A stretch of DNA of 64,000 nt from assembly GCA_946478975.1 (NCBI GenBank), contig CAMLEO010000003.1, positions 1 to 64,000 on the forward strand, read 5' to 3'. Under the pieces are notes generated by a model that worked only from the letters and a program-made list of their open reading frames with translations, did not search any database and was not told the DNA's origin. This document shows positions 46,514-55,678 of this stretch, piece by piece. This DNA is from an uncultured Steroidobacter sp. (GTDB lineage: Bacteria > Pseudomonadota > Gammaproteobacteria > Steroidobacterales > Steroidobacteraceae). Each line of letters opens with the position of its first letter. Position 1 is the stretch's first letter. A program made the position numbers and the translations under genes.

Positions 46514-47839
46514 TCACGCGGCTTTCGAACCACCCTTCGCATGATGTGCAAACATCTTCGCCAGGTCGCCTGAGGTCACCACTCGCGGCGCTTCGCCGTC
46601 GGCCAGCGGCTTCGCTCCGCCATAAGAGCGCGGTGTGATATCGACCTTGTCCGCCGCAGCCTTGGCGCGCAGCGCACCCACCGTCAAATCCTGACGTTTG
46701 TGATGCTTGAACGGATCGAAGTTGAAAAAGCGCATCGCATTGCCATGCGTGATCTTGTTGATGCGCACGTCGCTCAGGTGCTTGACCGTCTCCCACAACC
46801 GCTCCGGCACATACGGCCACAGCGAGTCCGAATGCGGATAGTCGCATTCGTAGGCCACCAGGTCTTCGTTCAAGGAATCCAGGTTCTTCAACCCGAACTC
46901 ATCGTCGATGAAACAAGTGAGAAAATGGCGCTTGAACACATCGCTCGGCTTGGTGCCTTTGAAGCGCGAGTGCGTCCACGCCTTGTGGCGCTCGTGACTG
47001 AAGTCTGCGCGTTCGATGAAGTACGGAATCCAACCGATGCCGCCCTCCGACAGCGCAATCTTCATGGTCGGGTAGCGCTCCAGCGCCTCCAGGTTCAACC
47101 AATCGGCCGCGCCGACCACGATGGAGATTGGCATGGTGCTGATCCACGCTTCGATCGGCGTTTCCATCGAGGCATGCGGCGCCGGATTGCCACCGCCGAT
47201 GTGCAAACAAATCGCGATGTCGTGCTCGACCAGCGCCTGGTACATCGGCTCCCAATAAGCATTGTGAATGCTCGGCAAGCCTTGAATCGTGGGGTTCTCG
47301 TTGATCGACACCGCCGTACAGCCCTTCCTGGCGATGCGCTTGATCTCCTCCACCGTGGCCTTCATATCCCACGTCGGCAGCAGCGCGCAGGGAATGAACC
47401 GGCCGGGCTGCGAACCGCACCACTCGTCGATGTGCCAATCGTTGTACGCGCGCATGTGAACCAGCGACTTCGCCTTGTCCGGCGCCTTGTGGAATCGCCC
47501 ACCGTCGAAACCGACGCAGCTGCCGAAATTGAGTGAAGCCGCGACGCCATTGACGTTCATGTCATCGACGCGCGCCTTCGGCTCGTAACATCCCTTGCGC
47601 AGCTGATCTAGCGCGGTCGGCTCGGCGCCATATTCTTCCGGAACGCGGCCGACGACGGCGTTGAGGCCGACCGAAGGCATCTGCATGCCCTGATATTCCC
47701 AGTAGTTCGTGCCCTCGGCGGTGGTGCAGAACTTCGGCGCGCTCGCCAGGTCGTCGCCGGACAGATGTTTCTTGAACATATCCGGGGGTTCGCTGATGTG
47801 ATCATCCACGCTGATGATGATCATCTCGTTCATGTTCAT
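46514..47839 (-). CDS. Amidohydrolase 2 family metal-dependent hydrolase/decarboxylase
   Basis: A 441-residue TIM-barrel protein from the ATG at 47839 (AGGAGAG upstream). SVDDHISEPPDMF replaces the HxH motif of ACMSD-like enzymes with DxH, and ICLHIGGGNPAPH and YECDYPHSDSLWP give the later His and Asp ligands. Family members decarboxylate or hydrolyse ring-derived acids. Similar large proteins are frequent in terpenoid and steroid clusters of unknown chemistry. It is last in the P450-containing operon and followed by an intrinsic terminator. Confidence 0.85.
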   Translation of the reverse strand: MNMNEMIIISVDDHISEPPDMFKKHLSGDDLASAPKFCTTAEGTNYWEYQGMQMPSVGLNAVVGRVPEEYGAEPTALDQLRKGCYEPKARVDDMNVNGVAASLNFGSCVGFDGGRFHKAPDKAKSLVHMRAYNDWHIDEWCGSQPGRFIPCALLPTWDMKATVEEIKRIARKGCTAVSINENPTIQGLPSIHNAYWEPMYQALVEHDIAICLHIGGGNPAPHASMETPIEAWISTMPISIVVGAADWLNLEALERYPTMKIALSEGGIGWIPYFIERADFSHERHKAWTHSRFKGTKPSDVFKRHFLTCFIDDEFGLKNLDSLNEDLVAYECDYPHSDSLWPYVPERLWETVKHLSDVRINKITHGNAMRFFNFDPFKHHKRQDLTVGALRAKAAADKVDITPRSYGGAKPLADGEAPRVVTSGDLAKMFAHHAKGGSKAA

Positions 47840-48597
47840 GTGAGCTCTCCTGCCGGCAAACGACTCGATGAGATGGACTGATGGATGTTGGGGGGCTGCA
47901 GCGGCTGGGCCGTGCCCGGTGCGAAATCTCGAATCACTCCGACGCGCCGCGCATGCACGCTTCTGTCCGGCTGAAAGGTGTAACAGTTCGCCGGCATGCG
48001 GCTGGCATCCGACTGGCGCTCGAGCGGAATCGTGCGGCCGTTTGCGATCATCGCGCCCCACCGCACCAGGCGCGCTGCTTCCTGTTGCTGCGGATCGAGC
48101 GATGCGATCCATGCTGTGAGCTCGTCGAGCGTCAGTCCATTCAACTCGGACGGCTCGACCAGGCGGCCACCGATCATGCTCCAGCGAAACATCGCTGTGC
48201 CGTTACGACGAAGCTCGACCTCACGCCGGTCGTCGATGGGATCGGACACTAGAATGTCGTAAACCAGCTGCTCCGCGTCGTAAGCGTGTGTCGCCGCCAG
48301 CATGGCGAGATCGTGCAGATGCGTGCAGTTCTCGCGCTTCTGGCCTCGCTCCACGTACGCAGCCAACGGCAGACCGCTGAATGTTTTCTTCAGCTGCTCC
48401 ACCGCGCCTGGGCAGGTCGACCACGGAGCGCGCTCCATGAGCGACGTGATACACGTCGTCACGCCATTGAGATGACAGATCGTCACGCTCATGCAGTGAT
48501 AATCGTCTTCGACTTCGCTGCATACGACGCCCGGTGCCGGCGTGATTCTAAAGCGTCGTCGAAAGCCAGGGAGGTCGTCGAGCGCGGTTGCATTCAT
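47836..48597 (-). CDS. DUF2889 family protein
   Basis: A 253-residue protein. The recognisable family pattern is GFRRRFRITPAPGVVCSEVEDDYHCM, then APWSTCPGAVEQLK and NCTHLHDLAMLAATHA. Conserved Cys and His (WSTCPGA, NCTHLHDL) could bind a metal or form an active site. Function is unknown in the family as far as I know, though such genes recur beside CoA-ester pathways. It overlaps the amidohydrolase start (ATGA) and lies 6 bp after the Ltp2-like gene. Confidence 0.8.
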   Translation of the reverse strand: MNATALDDLPGFRRRFRITPAPGVVCSEVEDDYHCMSVTICHLNGVTTCITSLMERAPWSTCPGAVEQLKKTFSGLPLAAYVERGQKRENCTHLHDLAMLAATHAYDAEQLVYDILVSDPIDDRREVELRRNGTAMFRWSMIGGRLVEPSELNGLTLDELTAWIASLDPQQQEAARLVRWGAMIANGRTIPLERQSDASRMPANCYTFQPDRSVHARRVGVIRDFAPGTAQPLQPPNIHQSISSSRLPAGELT

Positions 48598-48603
48598 GGC
48601 CGC

Positions 48604-49764
48604 TCAGTCCCTTGCCAGTAACAACGCAGTTGCCAGCGGCCCACCGCCCGACGTACAAACTGCAACGCGTGGGTCGCCCGGAATCTGTCGCGCTCCGCCG
48701 TTGCCGCGAAGTTGGATCACAGCTTCGTGAGCAAATCCGAAGCCATGCAATCGCCCGGCGCCAATCTGGCCGCCAAATGTATTCAGTGGCAACTCGCCAT
48801 CGCGCGCGATGCGTTTGCCGCCTTCGATGAATCGCCCGCCTTCGCCGACGTCACAAAAGCCCAGCGCTTCCAGCCAGGTGATAACGTAGAAGCTGAAGCC
48901 GTCGTAGAGCTGCACGGTATCGACATCGGCCGGCTTGTAGTCGGTGCGTTTCCAGAGGTCCGCGCCGGTTGGATAGCAGGCCATCCACTCTGGCTGATCC
49001 CAGCTGTGACGTTCAACGGTGCCGGCCATCCCGGCAATGCGTATCGGCTTGCAGGTGACTTCATCGACGGCGCTGCCTGCCGAGATGATCAGCACAGTCG
49101 AAGCGTCGGTGAAGCGGTCGCAGTCGTATAAACACAGCGGCGTCGAGATCATTCGCGCCGACAAATATTCATCCAGAGTGATCGGCTCACGCGTCAACGC
49201 ACGTGGATTCAAAGCCGCATTCGCGCGATCTGTAATCGCGACCTGCGCCAGCTGCTCGCGAGTCAAGCCATAGCGCTTCACGTGCCGCATGGCGTATTGA
49301 GCGGTCCAGTTGGCCGCCGAGATGGCGTTGAATGGCGCGAACCATTGCGAGTTGCCGTCCACCTTGTCTCGCCTCAGCGGTGGATACTCCTCAGGACGCG
49401 CGAGCGCGGCAGCTTCGTAAACAGTGCGAAAACAAATCACGTGACGAGCCAGCCCGGCTCGCACGGCAGCCGCAGCGGCAACGACCGCACCGAGCTGTGA
49501 CGTAATCTCGCCGCCACCCGCATACCACGTGGCTCGAATTCCCAGCGCATCGATCAGCTCATCCGCGCCGACCGGAGAGAACCCGAGATAACCTGGCATG
49601 CGCCCGGGATAGGTCGACACGCCATCGATCTGCCCGATGGTCAGCCCGGCCTCGCCTAACGCTTCACGCACAGCATCCAAGGTGAGCAGCAGCGGATGAC
49701 GAGCCAGCTTCACGCCGATCTCGGACTGCCCCACGCCGGTGATGTATGCGTCGTTGCTGGCCAT
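48604..49764 (-). CDS. Thiolase-like lipid-transfer protein, Ltp2-type aldolase
   Basis: A 386-residue thiolase-superfamily protein from the ATG at 49764. The acyl-Cys of true thiolases is absent: the region reads ATWYAGGGEITSQLGAVVAA. YDGFSFYVITWLEALGF and GGQIGAGRLHGFGFAHEAVIQLRG near the C-terminus keep the Tyr and His of Ltp-type proteins. Ltp2 with a DUF35 partner is known to catalyse retro-aldol cleavage of a steroid side-chain CoA thioester. A DUF35 gene overlaps it by one base, so the same complex is likely here. Reaction inferred, not proven. Confidence 0.85.
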   Translation of the reverse strand: MASNDAYITGVGQSEIGVKLARHPLLLTLDAVREALGEAGLTIGQIDGVSTYPGRMPGYLGFSPVGADELIDALGIRATWYAGGGEITSQLGAVVAAAAAVRAGLARHVICFRTVYEAAALARPEEYPPLRRDKVDGNSQWFAPFNAISAANWTAQYAMRHVKRYGLTREQLAQVAITDRANAALNPRALTREPITLDEYLSARMISTPLCLYDCDRFTDASTVLIISAGSAVDEVTCKPIRIAGMAGTVERHSWDQPEWMACYPTGADLWKRTDYKPADVDTVQLYDGFSFYVITWLEALGFCDVGEGGRFIEGGKRIARDGELPLNTFGGQIGAGRLHGFGFAHEAVIQLRGNGGARQIPGDPRVAVCTSGGGPLATALLLARD

Positions 49765-50168
49765 CACGCGATCTTCTCGAACAGCGGATAGTAGATTTCG
49801 CCCTGCTGCTCGAACGTCACCCGCACGCGATCGCCGATCTCGACGTCATCCACTGCGCAACCGACGATGTTGGTGGTCAGGAACACACCGGGTGCGCCGT
49901 CGACAGCGACGCGCGCGATCACGTAAGGAACATCCAGCGCCGGGTGCCATTTCTGATAGTTCACGGTGAACGTATCAATGATGCCGGTGCCAGCCACTGC
50001 CTCCGGCGCGACGTTTTCAGACAAACATTTGCGACACACCGGCCGCGGCGGATGGATGAACGTGCCGCAGTCCCGACAACGCATCAGCCGCAGCTCGCCC
50101 TGTGCTCCGCCCGTCCAGAAGGAACGGTTGTCGGCATCCAGCCGCGGCTGCGGACGCGGCGCGCTCAT
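49764..50168 (-). CDS. DUF35 zinc-ribbon OB-fold protein (partner of Ltp2-like protein)
   Basis: A 134-residue protein. The N-terminal zinc ribbon is MRCRDCGTFIHPPRPVC followed by KC, giving CxxC-x(10-12)-CxxC, and the OB-fold follows (ARVAVDGAPGVFLTTNIVG to IGDRVRVTF). DUF35 domains form obligate complexes with thiolase-like aldolases, holding the CoA moiety. It overlaps the Ltp2-like gene by TGATG and abuts the P450 stop, which fixes it in this operon. Confidence 0.88.
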   Translation of the reverse strand: MSAPRPQPRLDADNRSFWTGGAQGELRLMRCRDCGTFIHPPRPVCRKCLSENVAPEAVAGTGIIDTFTVNYQKWHPALDVPYVIARVAVDGAPGVFLTTNIVGCAVDDVEIGDRVRVTFEQQGEIYYPLFEKIA

Positions 50169-51425
50169 CTAAACGTCCCAGACCAGGTCCAGCGAATCGA
50201 CGCCGACGACGTGGCCGCAATGGAATGTCGGCGGACGCTGCGGATCGAGCCGGAACGTCGGCAGGCGCGCCAGCAGCACTTCATACAACACCTGCAACTC
50301 CACGCGTGCCAGGTGCGAGCCGAGACAACGATGCGGCCCGGCGTTGAAGGCGATGTGAACCTTGTTTTCGCGATTCAAATCGAATCGGGTCGACTCCGAA
50401 AACTCTTTCGGATCGAGATCCGCGGCGGGCAGGAACAACATCGCTCGCTCGCGTGCTTTCATTGCCACGCCTTCGAACACCGTATCCTTCGCCACGGTGC
50501 GCGGTGGCACAGTGAACGTGTATCGACGCAGCAGCTCTTCGGTCGCTTCTGGCACCAGCTTCGGGTTGTCGCGCAGCTGCTGCTGCAGATCCGGATTCAG
50601 TGCCAGGTGACGAACGCCGTGCCCCATGCCGTTCATCACCGTGTCCAGGCCGGCGATGAACAGCAGCACGCCATAGTTCTCCATGTCATCGAGCGTCGTC
50701 GGCTTGCCGTCGATCTCGATCTTCCATAACAGGCTGATGATGTCATCCTGCGGGTTGTCACGACGCGCCAGGAACGTGTCACGCATGCTCGCGGCGATTC
50801 GCTGCAGCTTTGGAATGAACGCCCGCGGATCGGGGTGCGGATCCGACAAGTGCTCCGCAACGATGGCGCGATACTCTTCCTGGCGCTCCAGCGGCAGTCC
50901 CAGCATCTTGAGAAACACGCGCACCGGCAGCGGCTCGGCGATCTCCTTGATGAACTCACAATGGCCGCGATCTTTGACGTTGTCGATCAGCTCGGTCGCT
51001 AGCGCCGCGATGCTGTCTCTGAGCGCCAGGATCGCTTTCGGCGAGAACACCCGTTGCAACGGCGCACGGTACTTGCCGTGCTCGGGCGGATCGACATTGA
51101 TCGGCACCGGCTGCGGAATGTGCGGCATGCCCGGCGGCAGCTTTGCCTTCATCGCCGCCATCTCCGAGCGCGGGATGAATTCGCTCGAAAACGTCTCAGT
51201 GTCGCGAGCTGCATTGAAGTTGGCGGAGTGACTCAGCAGCATCCAATGGCCGCCGTTGCGTGGCGTCCAGAAGATCGGCGGCGCGCTCTTGACCAGATCG
51301 ATCACGCGCCGATGCGGATCGGCGACGTACGATGGATCGCGAAACATATCGAAGTCGTACACCAGGGAGTCGGGAACGTGTGCCGGCTTGGGCACCGCGG
51401 GACTCAAGTTGGCAGCTGCGGACAT
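50169..51425 (-). CDS. Cytochrome P450
   Basis: A 418-residue soluble bacterial P450 from the ATG at 51425 with AGGAG upstream. The I-helix oxygen site is AGLDT (258-262), EELLR gives ExxR (Glu297, Arg300), and the haem loop FNAGPHRCLGSHLAR has Cys367. All key elements are intact. A 3Fe-4S ferredoxin is in the same operon, and a 2Fe-2S ferredoxin with its reductase lies at 16-20 kb, so electron partners are at hand. It would hydroxylate an unactivated carbon of a hydrophobic substrate. Confidence 0.95.
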   Translation of the reverse strand: MSAAANLSPAVPKPAHVPDSLVYDFDMFRDPSYVADPHRRVIDLVKSAPPIFWTPRNGGHWMLLSHSANFNAARDTETFSSEFIPRSEMAAMKAKLPPGMPHIPQPVPINVDPPEHGKYRAPLQRVFSPKAILALRDSIAALATELIDNVKDRGHCEFIKEIAEPLPVRVFLKMLGLPLERQEEYRAIVAEHLSDPHPDPRAFIPKLQRIAASMRDTFLARRDNPQDDIISLLWKIEIDGKPTTLDDMENYGVLLFIAGLDTVMNGMGHGVRHLALNPDLQQQLRDNPKLVPEATEELLRRYTFTVPPRTVAKDTVFEGVAMKARERAMLFLPAADLDPKEFSESTRFDLNRENKVHIAFNAGPHRCLGSHLARVELQVLYEVLLARLPTFRLDPQRPPTFHCGHVVGVDSLDLVWDV

Positions 51426-51445
51426 TTGTTTCTCCTGCAAATGTT

Positions 51446-52273
51446 TTATGCGGACTTCGCGGCGCCCGCCATCATGGCGCTCAGGTCGATCTGTCCGGTG
51501 GCCACGCCACCCAGGAATCCGCCGTCCACCGGCAATGCCACGCCGTTGATGTAGCTCGCCGCATCGCTGTTGAGAAACACCAGCGGACCGGCCTGCTCGT
51601 CCGGCGTCGAACGACGATTGATCGGCTGCGCCGCGGCGTCCAGCACCGACTTGGCCGTCGCCTGTTCGAACTGCGCCATCATCGGCGTCTGCGTCGGGCC
51701 GGGCATGGTGCAGTTGATGCGAATGCCGCGCTTGATGAGCTGCGTGGAGGTCATCATCGTCCACACGATCAACGCTTCCTTGGAGAAGGCATAACCTTCG
51801 CGCACCGTCTCGGCGTTGTCCTGGCACCATTTGACGATGTCTTGGTGAGCTTCGATTTTCAGCAGCTGCATCAGCACCGGCAGCCTGCGGCTCCAGCCCA
51901 GGCCGCCGTTCGATGAAATGCTCACAATCGCGCCGCCCGCAGGCATCAACGGCAGCACTCGTTCGGTCAGACGGCGAGTGCCGGCGTAATTCACTTTCAT
52001 GACGTCCAGCGGCGGCGAGGTCTGCGGCAGGCCGGCGCAGTTGAACAGCGCATCGACCTTGCCGCCGATCTCGTTCACAGCCGCGTCGATCGCAGCCGGG
52101 TCACGCAGATCGACCTGCGTGAACGACGCCAGCTTCAGCGTGGTTGGCTTGTAGTCGAGGCCGTGCACTTCTGCGCCGAGCTTCAGCAACAGCCGGGCGG
52201 TCGCTTCGCCCATGCCGGAGAAACAACCGCTCACGACCACGCGCTTGTTCTGGTAACTCGCAAACTCCCCCAT
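51446..52273 (-). CDS. 3alpha-hydroxysteroid dehydrogenase/carbonyl reductase-like SDR
   Basis: A 275-residue SDR from the ATG at 52273 (AGGAGAG upstream). The cofactor motif is SGCFSGMG (15-22), the short N-terminal half lacks the usual NNAG in favour of NCAG, and a long insertion lies between the Ser (SISSNGG) and the Tyr/Lys pair (GYAFSKEA). This arrangement matches Comamonas-type 3alpha-HSD/carbonyl reductase. It supports a steroid- or terpenoid-like substrate with a ring alcohol. It lies between the ferredoxin and P450 genes. Confidence 0.87.
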   Translation of the reverse strand: MGEFASYQNKRVVVSGCFSGMGEATARLLLKLGAEVHGLDYKPTTLKLASFTQVDLRDPAAIDAAVNEIGGKVDALFNCAGLPQTSPPLDVMKVNYAGTRRLTERVLPLMPAGGAIVSISSNGGLGWSRRLPVLMQLLKIEAHQDIVKWCQDNAETVREGYAFSKEALIVWTMMTSTQLIKRGIRINCTMPGPTQTPMMAQFEQATAKSVLDAAAQPINRRSTPDEQAGPLVFLNSDAASYINGVALPVDGGFLGGVATGQIDLSAMMAGAAKSA

Positions 52274-52301
52274 CGATCTCTCCTGAATTCGGTTGCGGCG
52301 C

Positions 52302-52499
52302 TTACTCGCCTTCCTGGACGACGATGATGCGTTCGGGACACGCGGCGGCACCCCGACGCGCGAGCTCTTCTTTACCGGCAGGCACGTCGATGGACTCGAC
52401 CGCGATGTAGCCGTCGTCGTCCAGCGGAAACAGCTCTTCGGAAACCGCTGCGCACCGGGCGTGGCCGGCGCAGGCCGACTTTTTAATGAGTAACTTCAT
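52302..52499 (-). CDS. 3Fe-4S ferredoxin of P450-system type
   Basis: A 65-residue ferredoxin from the ATG at 52499; the longer open frame upstream has no support. Cysteines are in SACAGHARCAAV (C-x5-C) and AACPERII, the pattern of one 3Fe-4S cluster. Proteins of this type donate electrons to P450s in actinobacteria and proteobacteria. It is first in the operon with an SDR, the P450, DUF35, Ltp2-like, DUF2889 and amidohydrolase genes. Two regulon operators lie upstream. Confidence 0.9.
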   Translation of the reverse strand: MKLLIKKSACAGHARCAAVSEELFPLDDDGYIAVESIDVPAGKEELARRGAAACPERIIVVQEGE

Positions 52500-52584
52500 G
52501 GCTTCACTCCAGGCGTGGCCATCTTCCCCTGACTGCCCTCGGCAAATGCTGAGGTGGCTCACCTTATCGCACAAATCCATTCGC

Positions 52585-52606
52585 TATACAACAACACTGT
52601 CGATTA
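52585..52606. promoter_or_regulatory. Regulon operator, site 7
   Basis: TATACAAC-N6-GTCGATTA, 85 bp before the ferredoxin gene (-). It has weaker arms than most but the same 8-6-8 layout, and lies 41 bp (centre to centre) from site 8. Confidence 0.6.
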
Positions 52607-52625
52607 GCGTACCTCTTGACGGGTG

Positions 52626-52647
52626 TAGTCAACAATGCTGATGATTA
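52626..52647. promoter_or_regulatory. Regulon operator, site 8
   Basis: TAGTCAAC-N6-GATGATTA, 28 bp before the EthD-like gene (+). With site 7 it makes a pair in one divergent control region, roughly four helical turns apart. Confidence 0.68.
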
Positions 52648-52675
52648 CTCGGCCTCGCACTCCCCACCGCGGTCC

Positions 52676-53440
52676 ATGGCGCTCTACACCACACTTCATC
52701 TGCACAACGTCTCCGCGGGCCGCGAAAGCGAGTACGCGGGCTGGTTCGATGGGCCGCATCGGGAGGCGTTGCACCGGCTGCGCGGCTTCCGGGGCGCGGA
52801 TCGTCATGAGGTCACTCCCCTGCAGATCATGCCGGACATCCCGCAGCCGTGGCGCTTCCTGAGCGTCTACGACTTCGAGCTGTCTCATCCCGAGATCGAT
52901 ATTCCCGCGCTGGGTCCGCTGGTCGCCGCTGCCCGCGATGCCGGCCTGATTGCGGACGATGAGACCGAGCGCCTGTACACCTATCGTTTGTTTGCGGACT
53001 GGAAGGCCAGCCCCAACTGGCGTCGCGACCAGCCGCTCTCGGGCGTGAGCATCATCCTCGCGAACTATGTGCCCGGCCGCTATGCCGAGTACCAGCACTG
53101 GTACGAAGAAATTCACAGCGTCGAAGTCATCAATGTTCCAGGCCACGTCGCCATGAAACGCGGCGAGCTCGCGTCGATTCAGATCGAGCCGCGGCGTTAT
53201 TGCCCGGGCGATCAGCTCGTGCTGTGTGCACAGCAGACCGATGACCTGCTATTCACCCTGAAAGATTTCAGCGCACGCGCTGGGGGCCGCAGCCCGAGCG
53301 GCATTGCCATGCAGCCGCGCTCGACCGCAGCGTCGACCGCACGTACCGTTCATTACTTCAAGAAGTGCAGCGGCACTCAATTCTGGAACGACGGCATCGC
53401 CTATGCAGGCGACCTGTCCGTCTATCCCGGGAAGGCATAA
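52676..53440 (+). CDS. Tandem EthD/Dabb-like protein
   Basis: A 254-residue protein from the ATG at 52676. It has two similar ferredoxin-like units: the first with ALYTTLHLHNVSAGRESEYAG then HREALHRLRGFRGA, the second (from about residue 122) with IILANYVPGRYAEYQHWYEE then HSVEVINVPGHVAMKR. The single-unit protein at 22141 shows the same pattern. The fold suggests a dimeric barrel made within one chain, used for binding, isomerisation or monooxygenation. Function not assigned. It is divergent from the P450 operon and shares its operators. Confidence 0.75.
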   Translation: MALYTTLHLHNVSAGRESEYAGWFDGPHREALHRLRGFRGADRHEVTPLQIMPDIPQPWRFLSVYDFELSHPEIDIPALGPLVAAARDAGLIADDETERLYTYRLFADWKASPNWRRDQPLSGVSIILANYVPGRYAEYQHWYEEIHSVEVINVPGHVAMKRGELASIQIEPRRYCPGDQLVLCAQQTDDLLFTLKDFSARAGGRSPSGIAMQPRSTAASTARTVHYFKKCSGTQFWNDGIAYAGDLSVYPGKA

Positions 53441-53454
53441 AGGGGGATCCGAAG

Positions 53455-54195
53455 GTGTCAAAAGTTATTGTCATTACCGGTGCGGGTGTCGGCCTCGGCC
53501 GCGCACTCGGCCGCCGCTTTGCTGCAGATGGCGATCACGTGGTTCTGCTCGGCCGCACGTTTTCGAAGGTGCAGGCCGCCGCCCAGGAAATCGGCGAGCG
53601 CGCGCTCGCGATTGCTTGTGACGTCGCCTCTCCCGAATCCGTCAAACGCGCCTTTGCCGAAATCGCGAAACGTCACCCGCGCATCGATGTGCTGATCAAC
53701 AACGCCGCAATCTTCGAACCGTTCCTGATCACCGAAGCGACCGACGAACAGATTCTCGGCACCCTCGCGACCAACCTCACCGGTGCCATCCTGTGCGCCC
53801 GAGCTGCGATTCCACTGATGGGCCGCGGTGCTCACATTCTGAGCGTGAGCAGCGAATCGGTCGAGCTGCCCTTCCCCCACCTGCTGATGTATCAAACCTC
53901 CAAAGCCGGCCTGGAACGCTTTTGCTCCGGCCTGCATCGCGAACTGGAGCCGAACGGCATTCGCGTCACCTGCGTCCGCGCCGGGCAGATGATGGAGCCC
54001 GGCAAGGTGTGGGATGTGGACCCGGCGAGGCAGATGCGTTTCGCCAAAGCAGCCATGGAAGCGGGTCTGAATCTGCGCGAGCGGCCGATCACGCAGTTCA
54101 CCTCGGTGACCGACGTGTTTCGTTCGCTGGTCGACATGCCTGCCGACCTGCACGCACCGCTGATCACGTTGAGTGCGCGCAAAGCATCTGCGTAA
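53455..54195 (+). CDS. Short-chain dehydrogenase/reductase
   Basis: A 246-residue SDR starting at a GTG (53455) with AGGGGGAT upstream. TGAGVGLG at residues 8-15, NNAA replacing NNAG, Ser in LSVSSESVE and Tyr/Lys in LMYQTSKAGLE. Its small size and altered motif set it apart from other SDRs in the window. It lies 14 bp after the EthD-like gene and 9 bp before the aldehyde dehydrogenase gene. Confidence 0.83.
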   Translation: MSKVIVITGAGVGLGRALGRRFAADGDHVVLLGRTFSKVQAAAQEIGERALAIACDVASPESVKRAFAEIAKRHPRIDVLINNAAIFEPFLITEATDEQILGTLATNLTGAILCARAAIPLMGRGAHILSVSSESVELPFPHLLMYQTSKAGLERFCSGLHRELEPNGIRVTCVRAGQMMEPGKVWDVDPARQMRFAKAAMEAGLNLRERPITQFTSVTDVFRSLVDMPADLHAPLITLSARKASA

Positions 54196-54204
54196 GGAAC
54201 CATC

Positions 54205-55671
54205 ATGACTGTGCTTGCCGAAGCCAAACTCTATATCGATGGCGAGATCCGCCGCGCCTCGGGAAATAAGACTTACGACAACGTCGGCCCCTGGACCGGC
54301 GAAGTCGTCGGTAAGGCCGCCGAGGCATCACGCGAAGATGTGATTGCAGCCATCGTCGCCGCCCGTCGTGCCTTCGATCGCACCGACTGGTCGACGAATC
54401 ATGCCTATCGCTTCGAGCTGATGAAGAAGTACCGCGATCTGCTGTACGCGAATCGCCAGAAGCTGGTCGATATCTCTCGATATGAAGCCGGCGCAGCCAT
54501 CGGTGCCGCAGCCCGCGCTCAAGTCGACGGCGCCCTGTTCGGCATGGACGGCCTGCTCGAATGTTTCCCACGCGTCCAATGGGAAGAAGATCGCGGCACG
54601 CGTCGCGAGTATGGCTTCGACACTCACCGCATCGTGACGCATGAAGCCGTCGGTGTGGTCGGTGCCATCACGCCATGGAACGTGCCGTTGTATGTAAACA
54701 TCGGCAAGGTCGTCGCCGCGCTGTTGGCCGGCTGCACGGTGATATTGAAGCCCGCGCCGGACACACCTTTGATGGGTGCTTATATGGGTGAACTCGCCGT
54801 CGAGGCGGGCTTGCCGCCGGGCGTGTTCAACGTCGTCACCTCTTCCGATCCGGCGATGGCGGGTGAAATGCTGGTGACCGACCCTCGCGTGGATCTCATT
54901 TCCTTCACTGGCTCCACCGCCGTCGGCCGTCGCGTGATGGAAAAAGGCGCGGCGTCACTCAAGCGCGTGTTCCTTGAGCTCGGCGGCAAATCCGCCAACA
55001 TCATTCTCGACGACGCACCAGATTTCGCCCGCACCGTCATGGGCGGCATGGTCGTGTTCCACGCCGGCCAGGGCTGCGCGTATCCGACGCGTCTGCTGGT
55101 CCCGAAGAGTCGTTATCAAGAAGCCGTGAAGGCCTTGGAAATGGGCTACGCCGGCTTCGCGAGCAAATGGGGCGACTTCAACGAGCCCACCTGCATCATG
55201 GGCCCGGTGATCTCCAAACGTCAGCTCGACCGTGTCATGAGCTATATCGAGATCGGCAAACAGGAAGGCGCACGCCTGCTCGCAGGCGGCAAAGTGCGCA
55301 CCGACAAAGGCGGCGGCTTTTTCATCGAGCCCACCTGCTTCGTCGACGTGCGCAACGACATGCGCATCGCGCAGGAAGAAATCTTCGGCCCGGTGCTGGT
55401 GGTGATTCCTTACGAAAACGACGACGACGCGGTCCGGATCGCCAACGAGAGCGACTACGGGCTCGGCGGCGCCGTGTTCTCAGGCGACAAGGACCGGGCC
55501 ATTCGCGTTGCCAAGCGCATCCGTGCGGGCGCGATCAGCGTCAATGGCGGTGTCAGCATCACCGGCGATCTGCCCTTCGGCGGCTACAAGGCGAGCGGCA
55601 TCGGCCGCGAATGGGGCCGCGAAGGCATCGAAGAATTCCTGGAAACCAAAGCGATCGGCGTGCGGGTGTAG
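54205..55671 (+). CDS. NAD(P)-dependent aldehyde dehydrogenase
   Basis: A 488-residue ALDH. GAITPWNVPLYVN, KPAPDTPLMGA, the general base in LELGGKSANII and the nucleophile in AGQGCAYPTRLL are present. It is a different subgroup from the ALDHs at 5853 and 19860. It should oxidise a pathway aldehyde, possibly the one released by the Ltp2/DUF35 aldolase coded in the divergent operon. It is last of three plus-strand genes and converges on the enoyl-CoA hydratase. Confidence 0.9.
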   Translation: MTVLAEAKLYIDGEIRRASGNKTYDNVGPWTGEVVGKAAEASREDVIAAIVAARRAFDRTDWSTNHAYRFELMKKYRDLLYANRQKLVDISRYEAGAAIGAAARAQVDGALFGMDGLLECFPRVQWEEDRGTRREYGFDTHRIVTHEAVGVVGAITPWNVPLYVNIGKVVAALLAGCTVILKPAPDTPLMGAYMGELAVEAGLPPGVFNVVTSSDPAMAGEMLVTDPRVDLISFTGSTAVGRRVMEKGAASLKRVFLELGGKSANIILDDAPDFARTVMGGMVVFHAGQGCAYPTRLLVPKSRYQEAVKALEMGYAGFASKWGDFNEPTCIMGPVISKRQLDRVMSYIEIGKQEGARLLAGGKVRTDKGGGFFIEPTCFVDVRNDMRIAQEEIFGPVLVVIPYENDDDAVRIANESDYGLGGAVFSGDKDRAIRVAKRIRAGAISVNGGVSITGDLPFGGYKASGIGREWGREGIEEFLETKAIGVRV

Positions 55672-55678
55672 CACGCCG

